26,284 nucleotides of DNA from a virus, in IMG/VR virus record IMGVR_UViG_3300032245_000791, positions 1-26,284 of that record; one strand, given 5' to 3'. Below, one piece after another: positions 1 to 7,677 of the stretch. The position numbers were made by a program, and so were the translations under genes. How positions within the stretch are numbered: the stretch's first letter is position 1; every line of letters starts with the position of its first letter. The notes beneath the pieces were generated by a model. The model saw only the letters and a program-made list of their open reading frames with translations. It was not told the DNA's origin and did no database searches.

Positions 1-1
1 A

Positions 2-661
2 GGACAAGTGCGTTGGTATAAACGACCCACACGAGGACATCAGTATTGTGTGGGGCTAGATCCTAGTTTAGGCACCGGTGGCGACTATGCGGCCTTGGAA
101 ATAATTGAAATACCCACAATGATGCAGGTAGGCGAGTGGCAACACAACAAAACACCAATACAAAGGCAAATTGTCATCATGAAAGAAATTTGCGATTATC
201 TATATGAAATCACCGGATCAGATACAGACATATACTACAGCGTGGAAAACAACACCATTGGTGAAGCATCGTTGATTGCCATTGCTGAAATTGGTGAAGA
301 GAACATACACGGCACCTTCTTAACAGAGCCTAAAAAAGTGGGCAATGTACGAACTTATCGCAGAGGATTCAATACCACACACAAAAGTAAACTAACAGCA
401 TGTGCCAAATTGAAGAGCTTGATTGAAACCAAACGTATGCACATTGCCAGTAAAAACTTAATCAGTGAACTAAAAACATTTGTTGCCACTGGCAATACCT
501 TTAAGGCCAAGATTGGTGAAACCGATGATCTAGTAATGTCTTTGATCTTGGTACTGCGCATGGTGCAAATGCTACAAAGTTATGATGCTGAACTAGACCA
601 GCATCTTAGGGACGGATTAGACGACTTTATTGAGCCTATGCCGTTTATAATGACCATGTAA
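2..661 (+). CDS. Terminase large subunit, C-terminal nuclease part (5' truncated by window)
   Basis: The frame is open to the left edge, so this is the 3' part of a longer gene. The visible 219 residues match the RNase H-like nuclease domain of phage terminase large subunits (T4 gp17 type), which cuts concatemeric DNA during packaging into proheads. Three acidic catalytic positions are visible in the usual order: the Asp in VGLDPSLGTGGDYAAL, the Glu in YYSVENNTIGEA, and the Asp pair in ETDDLVMSLILVLRM. The ATPase domain with its Walker motifs should lie upstream of the window. The next gene follows after 32 nt and has its own late-promoter box. Assignment is by motif and domain order. Confidence 0.85.
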   Translation, partial: GQVRWYKRPTRGHQYCVGLDPSLGTGGDYAALEIIEIPTMMQVGEWQHNKTPIQRQIVIMKEICDYLYEITGSDTDIYYSVENNTIGEASLIAIAEIGEENIHGTFLTEPKKVGNVRTYRRGFNTTHKSKLTACAKLKSLIETKRMHIASKNLISELKTFVATGNTFKAKIGETDDLVMSLILVLRMVQMLQSYDAELDQHLRDGLDDFIEPMPFIMTM

Positions 662-680
662 TATGCAATTATTCTATACA

Positions 681-688
681 GATAAATA
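681..688 (+). promoter_or_regulatory. Late-promoter box GATAAATA, 5 nt before ATG
   Basis: GATAAATA matches the T4/cyanophage late-promoter core (T/NATAAATA) read by a gp55-type sigma factor. Only 5 nt separate it from the ATG at 694, and no Shine-Dalgarno sequence is present. With T4-like spacing the transcript would start at or next to the start codon. Confidence 0.6.
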
Positions 689-693
689 ACATT

Positions 694-2181
694 ATGAGAG
701 AAATAGACAAAATTGCAGAAAACCTGTTTGACAAAATACGTAGCCGATTTAGTAATGTAAATCTTGGTGATAACACAGCCAAGCGCACTCAAGAACCGGG
801 CAAAGCTAGATTTTTTAACTTTGATTTTGATGTTGACAGCGAAGTATTGGGCAATGTTACCATTAGTCTAATAGATGAAAAATCAATGAAAGTATATTTT
901 GGTAGCGACATTGCAGATAATATCAAACAGTCAGATGAAGGTGATGATACCAAGCAAACAGCCTGGTACGATTTCCTAAGAAACTTGCGTAAGTTTGCCA
1001 AGCGCAACATGTTGAACTTTGACACTAGGGATATTGCCAAAAGCAACTTGCAGATCAAAGATATTAAACAACAGACTAAGGCAGATGACACCGTGGACAA
1101 AGACGAAATTAATGTAACTGAAAGCCGACTTTATGGAACTAGCCGTCATAGCTTTATGGAAGTTGGTCCTTGCAAGTTGAGAATCATACACAGCGACAGC
1201 ATTGATGAAGAAAAACACGGTGCCCGTGGACGTAAGATTGATCAGATCTTTATTGAGACACCGCACGGTGAGCGTTTCCTAGTGCCACACAAACACCTAG
1301 GTTGTGCGGCTGCATTGGCAACACACATTGCACACGGCGGTGAGCACAATGATGACATAGCCGAGTGCATGAATGGTATGGTTACCGAAATGGGCAACAT
1401 GAGCCATTTTGTACGATCCATTAAACGCCGTACAGACCTTGATGACGAAACAGGTCAAATGGCTCATGCAGCCATTAACAGATATAACGAACTTAAAAAT
1501 CAACTAAAGCGGTTAAGAAGTCCACGCCACTATTTGGATTTTGTTGAAAATTACATGCCAGAAGTTGCAGCCGAAGACGAATACGATGTTGACGCATTGC
1601 GTGAGCGATTTGTTAAGAAGATGTATGATGAACGGTTTGACGCCGCGTTACCATTTGTGTATCGTGCTCATAAACGACAGCAAGAAAGTCTAAACACTCC
1701 AATGGCAGAAGAATTTGAAAGTTGGGCCAACGGCATATTAGAAGGTACTTGGGCAATGCCTGAGTCAGAAGAAGAAATCCGCCGGTTGGTTGAACTAATG
1801 GGCAAACCGTTGCAAGTTGGAGTAAACGGTGGAGACGCTACTAGTGCATTGTATGATGTTATCGGTGATGATCAATTGTTTGACGACATCCACAATATGG
1901 CCGACATCAAAGGTGAAGACTACGATTGCCGACCAGAGGTACTAAAATGGGTAAAACAAAACATGCCCGCAGTAGTTCCACAAATCGAAGCAGTTATGCA
2001 AAATGACAAAGCAGAACCACAACCCGGAGCAGAACCAGTGTTGGGCACAACCCAACCTGCCGAGCAACCTGCTCCAGCGGCAACACCACCTGCTCCAGAA
2101 CAACAGCCGCCTGCACAACCAGTGATGCAGAGTGCTGATCCATTGGACTTTATTAGATCGTTGGCTGGGCTTAAACGATAA
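694..2181 (+). CDS. Phage protein of unknown function, 495 aa, Pro/Ala-rich linker
   Basis: I do not recognise this family. The N-terminal third is mixed and charged. The middle has a His-rich stretch (VPHKHLGCAAALATHIAHGG, about residues 203-222) followed by predicted helices rich in Arg/Lys and Glu. Residues about 445-480 form a low-complexity Pro/Ala/Gln linker ending in a short hydrophobic tail, DPLDFIRSLAGLKR. The gp32-like protein encoded next has a similar plan: a Pro/Ala linker and a tail with the same I-R-S spacing. The gene lies between terminase and gp32 and has its own late-promoter box, which suggests a virion or packaging role, but this is only context. The ATG at 694 is the first start in the frame. 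Confidence 0.75.
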   Translation: MREIDKIAENLFDKIRSRFSNVNLGDNTAKRTQEPGKARFFNFDFDVDSEVLGNVTISLIDEKSMKVYFGSDIADNIKQSDEGDDTKQTAWYDFLRNLRKFAKRNMLNFDTRDIAKSNLQIKDIKQQTKADDTVDKDEINVTESRLYGTSRHSFMEVGPCKLRIIHSDSIDEEKHGARGRKIDQIFIETPHGERFLVPHKHLGCAAALATHIAHGGEHNDDIAECMNGMVTEMGNMSHFVRSIKRRTDLDDETGQMAHAAINRYNELKNQLKRLRSPRHYLDFVENYMPEVAAEDEYDVDALRERFVKKMYDERFDAALPFVYRAHKRQQESLNTPMAEEFESWANGILEGTWAMPESEEEIRRLVELMGKPLQVGVNGGDATSALYDVIGDDQLFDDIHNMADIKGEDYDCRPEVLKWVKQNMPAVVPQIEAVMQNDKAEPQPGAEPVLGTTQPAEQPAPAATPPAPEQQPPAQPVMQSADPLDFIRSLAGLKR

Positions 2182-2196
2182 AACCAAAATTTGATA

Positions 2197-2230
2197 AAAG
2201 AAACGGGCAAATTAATTTGCCTTTTCTTTT
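2197..2230 (+). terminator. Intrinsic terminator after the 495-aa gene
   Basis: A GGCAAA stem (2206-2211), loop TTAA and TTTGCC (2216-2221) are followed by TTTTCTTTT. The left flank is A-rich (AAAAGAAA), so the hairpin could work in both directions. It sits 24 nt after the stop codon and just before the gp32 late-promoter box. Confidence 0.75.
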
Positions 2231-2237
2231 GACTTAT

Positions 2238-2245
2238 CATAAATA
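2238..2245 (+). promoter_or_regulatory. Late-promoter box CATAAATA upstream of gp32
   Basis: CATAAATA lies 74 nt before the gp32 start and just after the preceding terminator, so it can start an independent gp32 transcript with a leader of about 68 nt. Confidence 0.6.
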
Positions 2246-2250
2246 CTACT

Positions 2251-2319
2251 GTACAATGCAACGAGTGCATTATACATATTAAGGCACACAATTAAGGCAC
2301 ATTTTTAAGGAGAACTATT
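2251..2319 (+). promoter_or_regulatory. gp32 mRNA leader: hairpin, direct repeat and strong SD
   Basis: The leader holds a hairpin (AATGCA 2255-2260, loop ACGAG, TGCATT 2266-2271; three more pairs form outside a C-A mismatch). Two direct copies of ATTAAGGCACA follow (2278-2288 and 2291-2301), then the Shine-Dalgarno AAGGAG (2307-2312). T4 gp32 represses its own translation through a leader pseudoknot followed by an unstructured tract. This leader could be an equivalent operator, but that is inference. Confidence 0.45.
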
Positions 2320-3315
2320 ATGGCCATGACTTTAGCAGAAATTCGCGCAAAACTACAATCTCAAGACAACCGTAAAACCGGTAATCAACAAGGCGGTGAC
2401 AACGCCATTTACGCACACTGGAACATTCCAGAAAACACAACAAGTCGCGTAAGATTCCTCCCCGACGCAGATCCAAAGAACAGTTTTTTCTGGGTTGAAC
2501 GCCTAATGATCAAATTGCCATTCGCCGGAGTTAAAGGACAAAGCGACAGCAAACCTGTTGTTGTTCAAGTACCTTGTGTAGAAATGTATGGAGACGCTTG
2601 CCCAGTATTGGCCGAAGTCCGTACATGGTTCAAGGACCCCAACTTAGAAGAAATGGGTCGCAAGTACTGGAAGAAAAAATCTTACTTGTTCCAGGGCTTT
2701 GTTCGTGACAACCCAATTGGCGACGACAAGACACCGGAAAATCCAATCCGTCGCTTTGTTATTAGCCCACAGATCTTTAACTTGATCAAGAACGCACTGA
2801 TGGATCCAGAAATGGAAAACTTGCCCACAGACTATGCGGCAGGACTAGATTTCTCAGTTAAGAAAACCAGCAAAGGTGGTTATGCTGACTACAGTACCAG
2901 CACTTGGAGCCGCAAAGAGTCCGCACTCACAGCAGTAGAAGCGGCCGCGATTGAGCAATACGGACTTCACAACTTGGGTGATTTCTTGCCCAAGCGTCCC
3001 ACTGATGTGGAGTTAAAAGTCATCAAAGAAATGTTTGAAGCATCCGTTGATGGACAGCCTTACGACCCAGATCGTTGGGCCAACTACTACAAGCCATATG
3101 GCTTACAAGCAGGTGCTGGTAGCACCGGTGACGAAGTTGCCGCACCAGCAGTTAAGGTTGCTGTTCCAGCAGTGGCCAAGGCCGAAACACCGGCCTGGGA
3201 AGACGATGCCGCAGAAGCCGCAGAAGCTCCAGTGATTGCACCACCAACAGCAAAGCCTTCTAGTCAAAAAGCCGAGGACATCTTGGCCATGATTCGCAGT
3301 CGTAAAACAAACTGA
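2320..3315 (+). CDS. 32: gp32-like single-stranded DNA binding protein
   Basis: This protein coats single-stranded DNA during phage replication, recombination and repair and would work with the UvsX/UvsY proteins encoded just downstream. The 331 residues follow the T4 gp32 plan. A short basic N-terminal arm for cooperativity (LAEIRAKLQSQDNRK) is followed by the OB-fold core. The core has a Cys-containing segment (VPCVEMYGDACPVLAEV) at the place of the gp32 zinc site and an aromatic/basic stretch (GRKYWKKKSYLFQGFV). The C-terminal tail is acidic and Ala/Pro-rich and ends in AEDILAMIRSRKTN. T4 gp32 is about 300 aa, so the length fits. The ATG at 2320 has the SD AAGGAG 7 nt upstream. Gene order SSB-UvsX-UvsY supports the call. 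Confidence 0.85.
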   Translation: MAMTLAEIRAKLQSQDNRKTGNQQGGDNAIYAHWNIPENTTSRVRFLPDADPKNSFFWVERLMIKLPFAGVKGQSDSKPVVVQVPCVEMYGDACPVLAEVRTWFKDPNLEEMGRKYWKKKSYLFQGFVRDNPIGDDKTPENPIRRFVISPQIFNLIKNALMDPEMENLPTDYAAGLDFSVKKTSKGGYADYSTSTWSRKESALTAVEAAAIEQYGLHNLGDFLPKRPTDVELKVIKEMFEASVDGQPYDPDRWANYYKPYGLQAGAGSTGDEVAAPAVKVAVPAVAKAETPAWEDDAAEAAEAPVIAPPTAKPSSQKAEDILAMIRSRKTN

Positions 3316-3317
3316 TT

Positions 3318-4136
3318 TTGAAACTTGAAGTTAATTTAGGAGCCTCTTCGGAGGCCTCCTTTGAAATATTACTTAATAGCAATCCGTTTGTATTTAAATG
3401 GCTTGATGAAGTTAGTTGGTGTACACAAAATTGTAGTTTTAATCAACAAGAAGCGTTTGCATCGTTTATAACTCTTGATCAGGCCATTGTAAATCTAACC
3501 AACGCTTGTTATGTTATCAATCGGTATCTTAAAGGATTTTTAGATATTCGAAGTGATATGCGTGATCAGCCACAAGAATATTTCAATTACCTTCATGAAA
3601 AGTTTGAACAACTAAGCGGAGAATTTGAAAAACCAACCAAGCTGTTTTTGATCGCCAATGACGAACTTAAAACAGCCATTCGTGATTTGAATTTTTATAT
3701 CCACAGAGTTGAAACTAAACTAGAAACGGGAAATTTGTTTTATATCAGCTTCAATAAAGATCAATATCGCAGGAGCACCATGCAACAAGAAGATTATCAA
3801 TATGCAGAGTATGATATTCCAGCAGGATCTTTATTTGTTCATTATTCAGAATTAGGTAAAGATTATTATGACCTGTTTAAAGATGGGCTAACTATAGGAT
3901 ATCAGGGTAATAAAAATTTACACAACTATTCTGGAGAGGCCAGTTTGGCATTAGAGGACTTGCCCATGCTTGGCGACGATCGGTATAAAATCTGGTTGCA
4001 AGAACAAGGCATAGATCCGTATAATAAGTTTTTAGGACATGGAAAAATAATACTGGGTAAAGTTAGTAACTTGCCAGATGCAGTATACAAATTAAAGACA
4101 CATCAGTGTTTACATAGTATTTTAATTAAGGATTAA
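3318..4136 (+). CDS. Phage protein of unknown function, 272 aa, TTG start
   Basis: No family recognised. The frame opens with TTG at 3318, 2 nt after the gp32 stop, and reads KLEVNLGASSEASFEILLNSNPFVFKW. There is no good Shine-Dalgarno sequence and no in-frame ATG before about residue 80, so translation probably depends on coupling to gp32. The N-terminal beta-like segment, a helical middle (residues about 60-135) and an aromatic-rich C-terminal half with several Tyr and Asp give no known motif. The UUCG hairpin that ends the gp32 message lies inside codons 8-14, so transcription past it should be reduced. It lies between SSB and UvsX, 2 nt before uvsX. Confidence 0.7.
   Translation: MKLEVNLGASSEASFEILLNSNPFVFKWLDEVSWCTQNCSFNQQEAFASFITLDQAIVNLTNACYVINRYLKGFLDIRSDMRDQPQEYFNYLHEKFEQLSGEFEKPTKLFLIANDELKTAIRDLNFYIHRVETKLETGNLFYISFNKDQYRRSTMQQEDYQYAEYDIPAGSLFVHYSELGKDYYDLFKDGLTIGYQGNKNLHNYSGEASLALEDLPMLGDDRYKIWLQEQGIDPYNKFLGHGKIILGKVSNLPDAVYKLKTHQCLHSILIKD
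3339..3362 (+). terminator. UUCG hairpin after gp32, inside the next reading frame
   Basis: GCCTC-TTCG-GAGGC is extended by GGA/TCC around one bulged C and followed by TTT. It lies 24 nt after the gp32 stop. If the downstream gene starts at TTG 3318, the hairpin encodes its residues 8-14 (GASSEAS). The U-tract is short, so it may act as a weak terminator, an mRNA 3'-end stabiliser, or both. Confidence 0.55.
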
Positions 4137-4138
4137 TT

Positions 4139-5218
4139 ATGGCAACTAAACCATTTGACGTAAGTAAATTTAGAAAATCAATCACCAAAAGTATTGATGG
4201 AATCAGTGTTGGCTTTACTGACCCAGATACTTGGATCTCAACCAACAACTATGCACTAAACTACCTCATTAGCGGCGACTTTACTCGGGGTATCCCAATG
4301 GGCAAGGTCACTGTGTTTGCAGGTGAGTCGGGTGCAGGTAAAAGTTTTATCTGTAGCGGCAATTTGATCAAGAACGCACAAGAGCAAGGCATTTATCCCA
4401 TACTGGTGGATACAGAAAACGCTCTTGATGAAGCCTGGCTACAGGCCCTGGGTGTTGATACCAGCGAAGACAAATTGTTAAAACTCAACATGGCCATGAT
4501 TGATGATCTTGCCAAAATGATCAATGACTTTGTTAAAGAATACAAAACAATTCCCGAAGATCAACGCCCCAAGGTGTTGTTTGTTGTGGACAGCCTGGGT
4601 ATGTTGCTGACACCCACAGACGTTAATCAATTTGCTGCCGGAGACTTAAAAGGTGACTTGGGACGCAAGCCCAAAGCACTCACAGCATTGGTGCGTAATT
4701 GTGTGAACATGTTTGGAGACTTAAATATTGGACTGGTTTGTACAAACCACACATACGCCAGTCAAGACATGTTTGATCCAGATGACAAAATATCAGGCGG
4801 ACAGGGCTTTATCTATGCGTCAAGTATTGTAGTTGCCATGCGTAAACTAAAACTCAAAGAAGATGAAGACGGTAACAAGATCAGCGAAGTAAAGGGTATC
4901 CGTGCCGCATGTAAAATCATGAAAACACGCTATGCCAAACCCTTCGAAAGTGTACAGGTCAAGATTCCTTATGAAACCGGAATGAATCCATATAGTGGGT
5001 TAACTGATCTAGTAGAAGGTAAAGAACTTCTCAAGAAAGAAGGTAACAGTTTGGTATATACGTTGTCAGATGGTGAGATCATTAAAAAGTTCCGCAAAGC
5101 ATGGGAACGCAACGATGATGGGTGCTTAGATAAAGTTATGGCCGACATTACCGCAAATCCGCACCGACTTGAAAAATCTGTTGTGCGAGAAGATGTAGAT
5201 GTTGAGATAACCGAATAA
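4139..5218 (+). CDS. uvsX: UvsX-like RecA-family recombinase
   Basis: This is a RecA/UvsX strand-exchange ATPase that forms filaments on single-stranded DNA for recombination-dependent replication and repair. At 359 aa it is slightly shorter than T4 UvsX (391 aa). The Walker A motif GESGAGKS is at residues 62-69. The Walker B strand VLFVVDS is at 146-152, with Asp151. The loop-2 region has ISGGQGFIYAS at about 218-228. The ATG follows the previous stop after 2 nt, and the upstream ATTAAGGATTAATT provides an AAGGA Shine-Dalgarno sequence. UvsY lies two genes downstream in the same transcription unit, as expected for partners. Its stop codon TAA is part of the late-promoter box at 5214. Confidence 0.93.
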   Translation: MATKPFDVSKFRKSITKSIDGISVGFTDPDTWISTNNYALNYLISGDFTRGIPMGKVTVFAGESGAGKSFICSGNLIKNAQEQGIYPILVDTENALDEAWLQALGVDTSEDKLLKLNMAMIDDLAKMINDFVKEYKTIPEDQRPKVLFVVDSLGMLLTPTDVNQFAAGDLKGDLGRKPKALTALVRNCVNMFGDLNIGLVCTNHTYASQDMFDPDDKISGGQGFIYASSIVVAMRKLKLKEDEDGNKISEVKGIRAACKIMKTRYAKPFESVQVKIPYETGMNPYSGLTDLVEGKELLKKEGNSLVYTLSDGEIIKKFRKAWERNDDGCLDKVMADITANPHRLEKSVVREDVDVEITE

Positions 5219-5221
5219 ATA
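5214..5221 (+). promoter_or_regulatory. Late-promoter box AATAAATA overlapping the uvsX stop
   Basis: The TAA stop of uvsX (5216-5218) forms part of AATAAATA. The next start is 25 nt downstream and has its own SD (GTGAGGA). Confidence 0.5.
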
Positions 5222-5246
5222 ATTCAATTAACCAAGTGAGGATAAT

Positions 5247-5471
5247 ATGAGTATCGAAGTAGATGTACTAAGTGAAGCGTACACGATCTTAAAGCAGTAT
5301 ATTCCGCAAAAAGATCAACAAGAAGCCGCAGACAATTTAATGAGCGTTATGGTAGATTATTTAAATGATCTAGATCTTAATGAATTTGGGGCAACTGATG
5401 CTAAACTCAAAAAGGCAATGAAAGAATTTGCTGTTGACGACGAAGAGTATAACGAAGATTACGAAGATTAA
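5247..5471 (+). CDS. Small acidic phage protein between uvsX and uvsY
   Basis: A 74-aa acidic protein with a predicted helical N-terminal part (VDVLSEAYTILKQYIPQKDQ) and a tail of almost only Asp, Glu, Tyr and Asn (VDDEEYNEDYED). The ATG has a GTGAGGA Shine-Dalgarno sequence at a proper distance. It sits between the recombinase and its mediator and is separated from uvsY by 2 nt. Acidic tails of this kind occur in phage proteins that compete for single-strand binding proteins, but I know no specific function. Coding confidence comes from the RBS and the close packing of the operon. Confidence 0.75.
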   Translation: MSIEVDVLSEAYTILKQYIPQKDQQEAADNLMSVMVDYLNDLDLNEFGATDAKLKKAMKEFAVDDEEYNEDYED

Positions 5472-5473
5472 AC

Positions 5474-5926
5474 ATGTGGTATAATCGCATTGTACAAAAT
5501 CTTGGCGAGATTCCAGACTTTATTAATTTTTACGAAAACGAGTTAGTTGAAGCCAAATACGATTGTACAGTCAAAGGAAATCTTGAAAAAAATATTGCAA
5601 GCCTGCCTGGCATAACAGAGCATAGGTTTAATCAATTGCAAGAGATTGAAGCGGTTTTGAATTATCTCAACATACAGTTACGCAAAATTCGTAGAAAACA
5701 TTTCCAAAAATACTTAGAAGCATATGCCCGTGCATTGACTAGTAGAGATGCAGAAAAATATGTTGACGGCGAAGACGAAGTGATTGATTTCGAAACCATC
5801 ATTAACGAAGTTGCCCTAGTACGCAATAAATGGCTAGGCTTGCTTAAAGGCATTGAATCAAAGAATTTTATGCTAGGGCATGTGGCTAGGTTGCGTACAG
5901 CAGGCATGGAAGATGTTGTGGTATGA
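5474..5926 (+). CDS. uvsY: UvsY-like recombination mediator
   Basis: UvsY loads UvsX onto gp32-coated single-stranded DNA. The 150-aa length is close to T4 UvsY (137 aa). The sequence has the family's helical layout, with a basic segment (QLRKIRRKHFQKYLEAYARAL, about 69-89), then ..DAEKYVDGEDEVIDFE, and a conserved-looking C-terminal helix with Trp (NKWLGLLKGIESKNFMLGHVARL). The gene starts 2 nt after the acidic small gene and overlaps the next by ATGA, so it belongs to the uvsX operon. Assignment rests on these sequence features plus synteny. Confidence 0.8.
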   Translation: MWYNRIVQNLGEIPDFINFYENELVEAKYDCTVKGNLEKNIASLPGITEHRFNQLQEIEAVLNYLNIQLRKIRRKHFQKYLEAYARALTSRDAEKYVDGEDEVIDFETIINEVALVRNKWLGLLKGIESKNFMLGHVARLRTAGMEDVVV

Positions 5927-6168
5927 CAGATTGGAAACAACATGCTGATGAGTTGTTGAGTGAGTTTGATATGTGTTGCAAAGCTCGCCCAATGAACAAC
6001 ACAGTAGAAGTTCAAATAGCCAAGGATTCTGCAGGTAAATGGGCAGTTCATTTAAACAATATGCGAGCCTGGGGCACCGACTTCGAAATAGCAGAAGCAT
6101 GCCACCAACTTGAACCTAGATTGAAACAACTCAAAGAAAAAATAGTATTAGAAGTATTAACAAAATGA
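5923..6168 (+). CDS. Small phage protein of unknown function, 81 aa
   Basis: An 81-aa protein, not recognised. It starts with an ATGA overlap on uvsY and ends with an ATGA overlap on the methyltransferase gene, so it is translationally coupled on both sides. It reads as a small alpha/beta protein: a helical start (WKQHADELLSEFDMCCKAR), a beta-like middle (NNTVEVQIAKDSAGKWAVHL) and an amphipathic C-terminal helix (ACHQLEPRLKQLKEKIVLEV). No catalytic motif is visible. The overlaps make it very likely to be a real gene. Confidence 0.75.
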   Translation: MTDWKQHADELLSEFDMCCKARPMNNTVEVQIAKDSAGKWAVHLNNMRAWGTDFEIAEACHQLEPRLKQLKEKIVLEVLTK

Positions 6169-6920
6169 CACAATTTGCAAATCCTTATTATAGTCACGAT
6201 CATAGTTTAGAAATATTAAATTTACTATATGGGTATGACAGTTTTCTAGACAGTCTAGAGGTAATTTGTGACATGGGCTGTGGCTCAGGACTGGATGCCA
6301 AGTGGTGGGCCACTTTAGAAACTCGGGACGATCCCCCAGAGCCAAGAAACTACAAAGTTTTTGCAGTAGATCGGGATTTGAGCAAAGTTGAGCCAGACAC
6401 ATTTGATACCCCGGGTATCAAATGGTTAAGTTATAATTTTGAAGATGAAAACATATTGCCAATGGCAGTGGATCTGATATGGAGTCACGATAGTTTTCAG
6501 TATGCACTGAATCCGGTAAACACACTGGCCAATTGGAACAGGCAAATGAATATCAATGGTATGTTGGTAATGGCCTTGCCGCAGAGTATGAATTATGTTT
6601 ATAATCGGTTATCCTTTAAGACTGAAAGTTACAACTACTTTAACTACAATATATCTAATTTGGTGTACATGCTTGCAGTAAATGGATTTGATTGTCGTGA
6701 TGCTTTTTTCTATAAAAATACCACTAACGATTGGATTTATCTTGGTGTCTATAAAAATGAAGAACCAATGGATCCAGCAAATACTAGCCTGCATGATCTA
6801 GTGGACAAAAATTTATTGCATGATAGTGTAGTTGACAGCATAAACAGATTCGGTCACATTAGACAGCAGGATGTAATTTATCCTTGGTTAGATAAAGATT
6901 TCTACCAAGCTAAAACATGA
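6165..6920 (+). CDS. Class I SAM-dependent methyltransferase
   Basis: A 251-aa Rossmann-fold methyltransferase. Motif I, the SAM-binding glycine loop, is VICDMGCGSGLD at residues 33-44. The acidic end of strand 2 is VFAVDRDL (65-72). Motif IV-like DLIWSHDSFQY (103-113) is followed by a helix and the strand NGMLVMALPQS. The acceptor cannot be read from the sequence. A small molecule, sugar or protein is as likely as nucleic acid, and no DNA methyltransferase DPPY/NPPY motif is present. It overlaps the 81-aa gene and the cytidylyltransferase-cupin gene by ATGA, which suggests a shared sugar-modification step with the latter, though this is only context. Confidence 0.85.
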   Translation: MTQFANPYYSHDHSLEILNLLYGYDSFLDSLEVICDMGCGSGLDAKWWATLETRDDPPEPRNYKVFAVDRDLSKVEPDTFDTPGIKWLSYNFEDENILPMAVDLIWSHDSFQYALNPVNTLANWNRQMNINGMLVMALPQSMNYVYNRLSFKTESYNYFNYNISNLVYMLAVNGFDCRDAFFYKNTTNDWIYLGVYKNEEPMDPANTSLHDLVDKNLLHDSVVDSINRFGHIRQQDVIYPWLDKDFYQAKT

Positions 6921-7669
6921 AAATTGTAGTATGCACTGGCGGGTTTGATCCTTTGCACAGTGGACACCTCGATTACTTCCGTTCAGCCAAGCAGTTAGGC
7001 GACCAACTGTTGGTTGGCATCAATAGTGATGCTTGGCTAGAGCGTAAAAAGGGCCGTGCGTTCATGCCGTTTGCAGAACGTCGTGCTATTATTGGCAGTC
7101 TCAAAGATGTAGATATCACCTTACCGTTTGACGATAGTGATGGTAGCGCACGAGAATTGTTGTTGCAGATTAAAAAGAATTACTCCTATGCCGATATTGT
7201 GTTTGCCAACGGCGGAGACCGAACACAGGACAATATTCCCGAAATGACCGTAGACGGGGTAGAGTTTGTGTTCGGCGTAGGTGGGACCAACAAAGCCAAT
7301 TCAAGCAGTTGGATCTTACAAGAATGGAAAGCCCCTCGGACTGAACGCACCTGGGGTTACTATCGTGTGTTACACGAGGTATCGGGTACAAAAGTAAAAG
7401 AATTGACAGTCAATCCAGGTCAACGATTGAGTATGCAACGACACGAAAATCGTGCTGAATATTGGCATATTAGCCATGGGGCTTGTGGTGTGTTTAGTAT
7501 GACGCCCAATGGGCATTTGTTACCTGTGGTTTTATTAAAAGAACATATGAATTACAAAATACCCCAAGGTGCCTGGCACCAACTGACAAATCCATATGAA
7601 GTACCCTGTAAAATCGTAGAAATACAGTACGGAGTTGCCTGCACAGAAGAAGATATAGAGCGACGATAA
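6917..7669 (+). CDS. Cytidylyltransferase-cupin fusion protein
   Basis: The N-terminal domain (residues 1-140) is a nucleotidyltransferase of the glycerol-3-phosphate cytidylyltransferase/HldE type: GGFDPLHSGHLDY at 8-20 carries the HxGH motif (14-17), and SSSWIL near 130 fits the second nucleotide-binding signature. The C-terminal part (about 147-250) is a cupin like the C-terminus of mannose-6-phosphate isomerase/mannose-1-phosphate guanylyltransferase. It contains PGQRLSMQRHENRAEYWH and IPQGAWHQLTNP, which hold the expected metal-binding His and Glu. Such fusions occur in T4-like cyanophages and would activate a sugar or polyol phosphate, possibly for glycan synthesis. The TAA stop overlaps a late-promoter box. 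Confidence 0.85.
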   Translation: MKIVVCTGGFDPLHSGHLDYFRSAKQLGDQLLVGINSDAWLERKKGRAFMPFAERRAIIGSLKDVDITLPFDDSDGSARELLLQIKKNYSYADIVFANGGDRTQDNIPEMTVDGVEFVFGVGGTNKANSSSWILQEWKAPRTERTWGYYRVLHEVSGTKVKELTVNPGQRLSMQRHENRAEYWHISHGACGVFSMTPNGHLLPVVLLKEHMNYKIPQGAWHQLTNPYEVPCKIVEIQYGVACTEEDIERR

Positions 7670-7672
7670 ATA
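7665..7672 (+). promoter_or_regulatory. Late-promoter box GATAAATA, 5 nt before ATG
   Basis: It overlaps the stop codon TAA of the cytidylyltransferase gene (7667-7669) and ends 5 nt before the ATG at 7678. No Shine-Dalgarno sequence is seen, as at 681. Confidence 0.6.
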
Positions 7673-7677
7673 ACTAT

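Noticed and set aside
1920-2291. Minus-strand Cys/Gly-rich frame
   Set aside because: It is the complement of the Pro/Ala/Gln-rich linker of the 495-aa gene.
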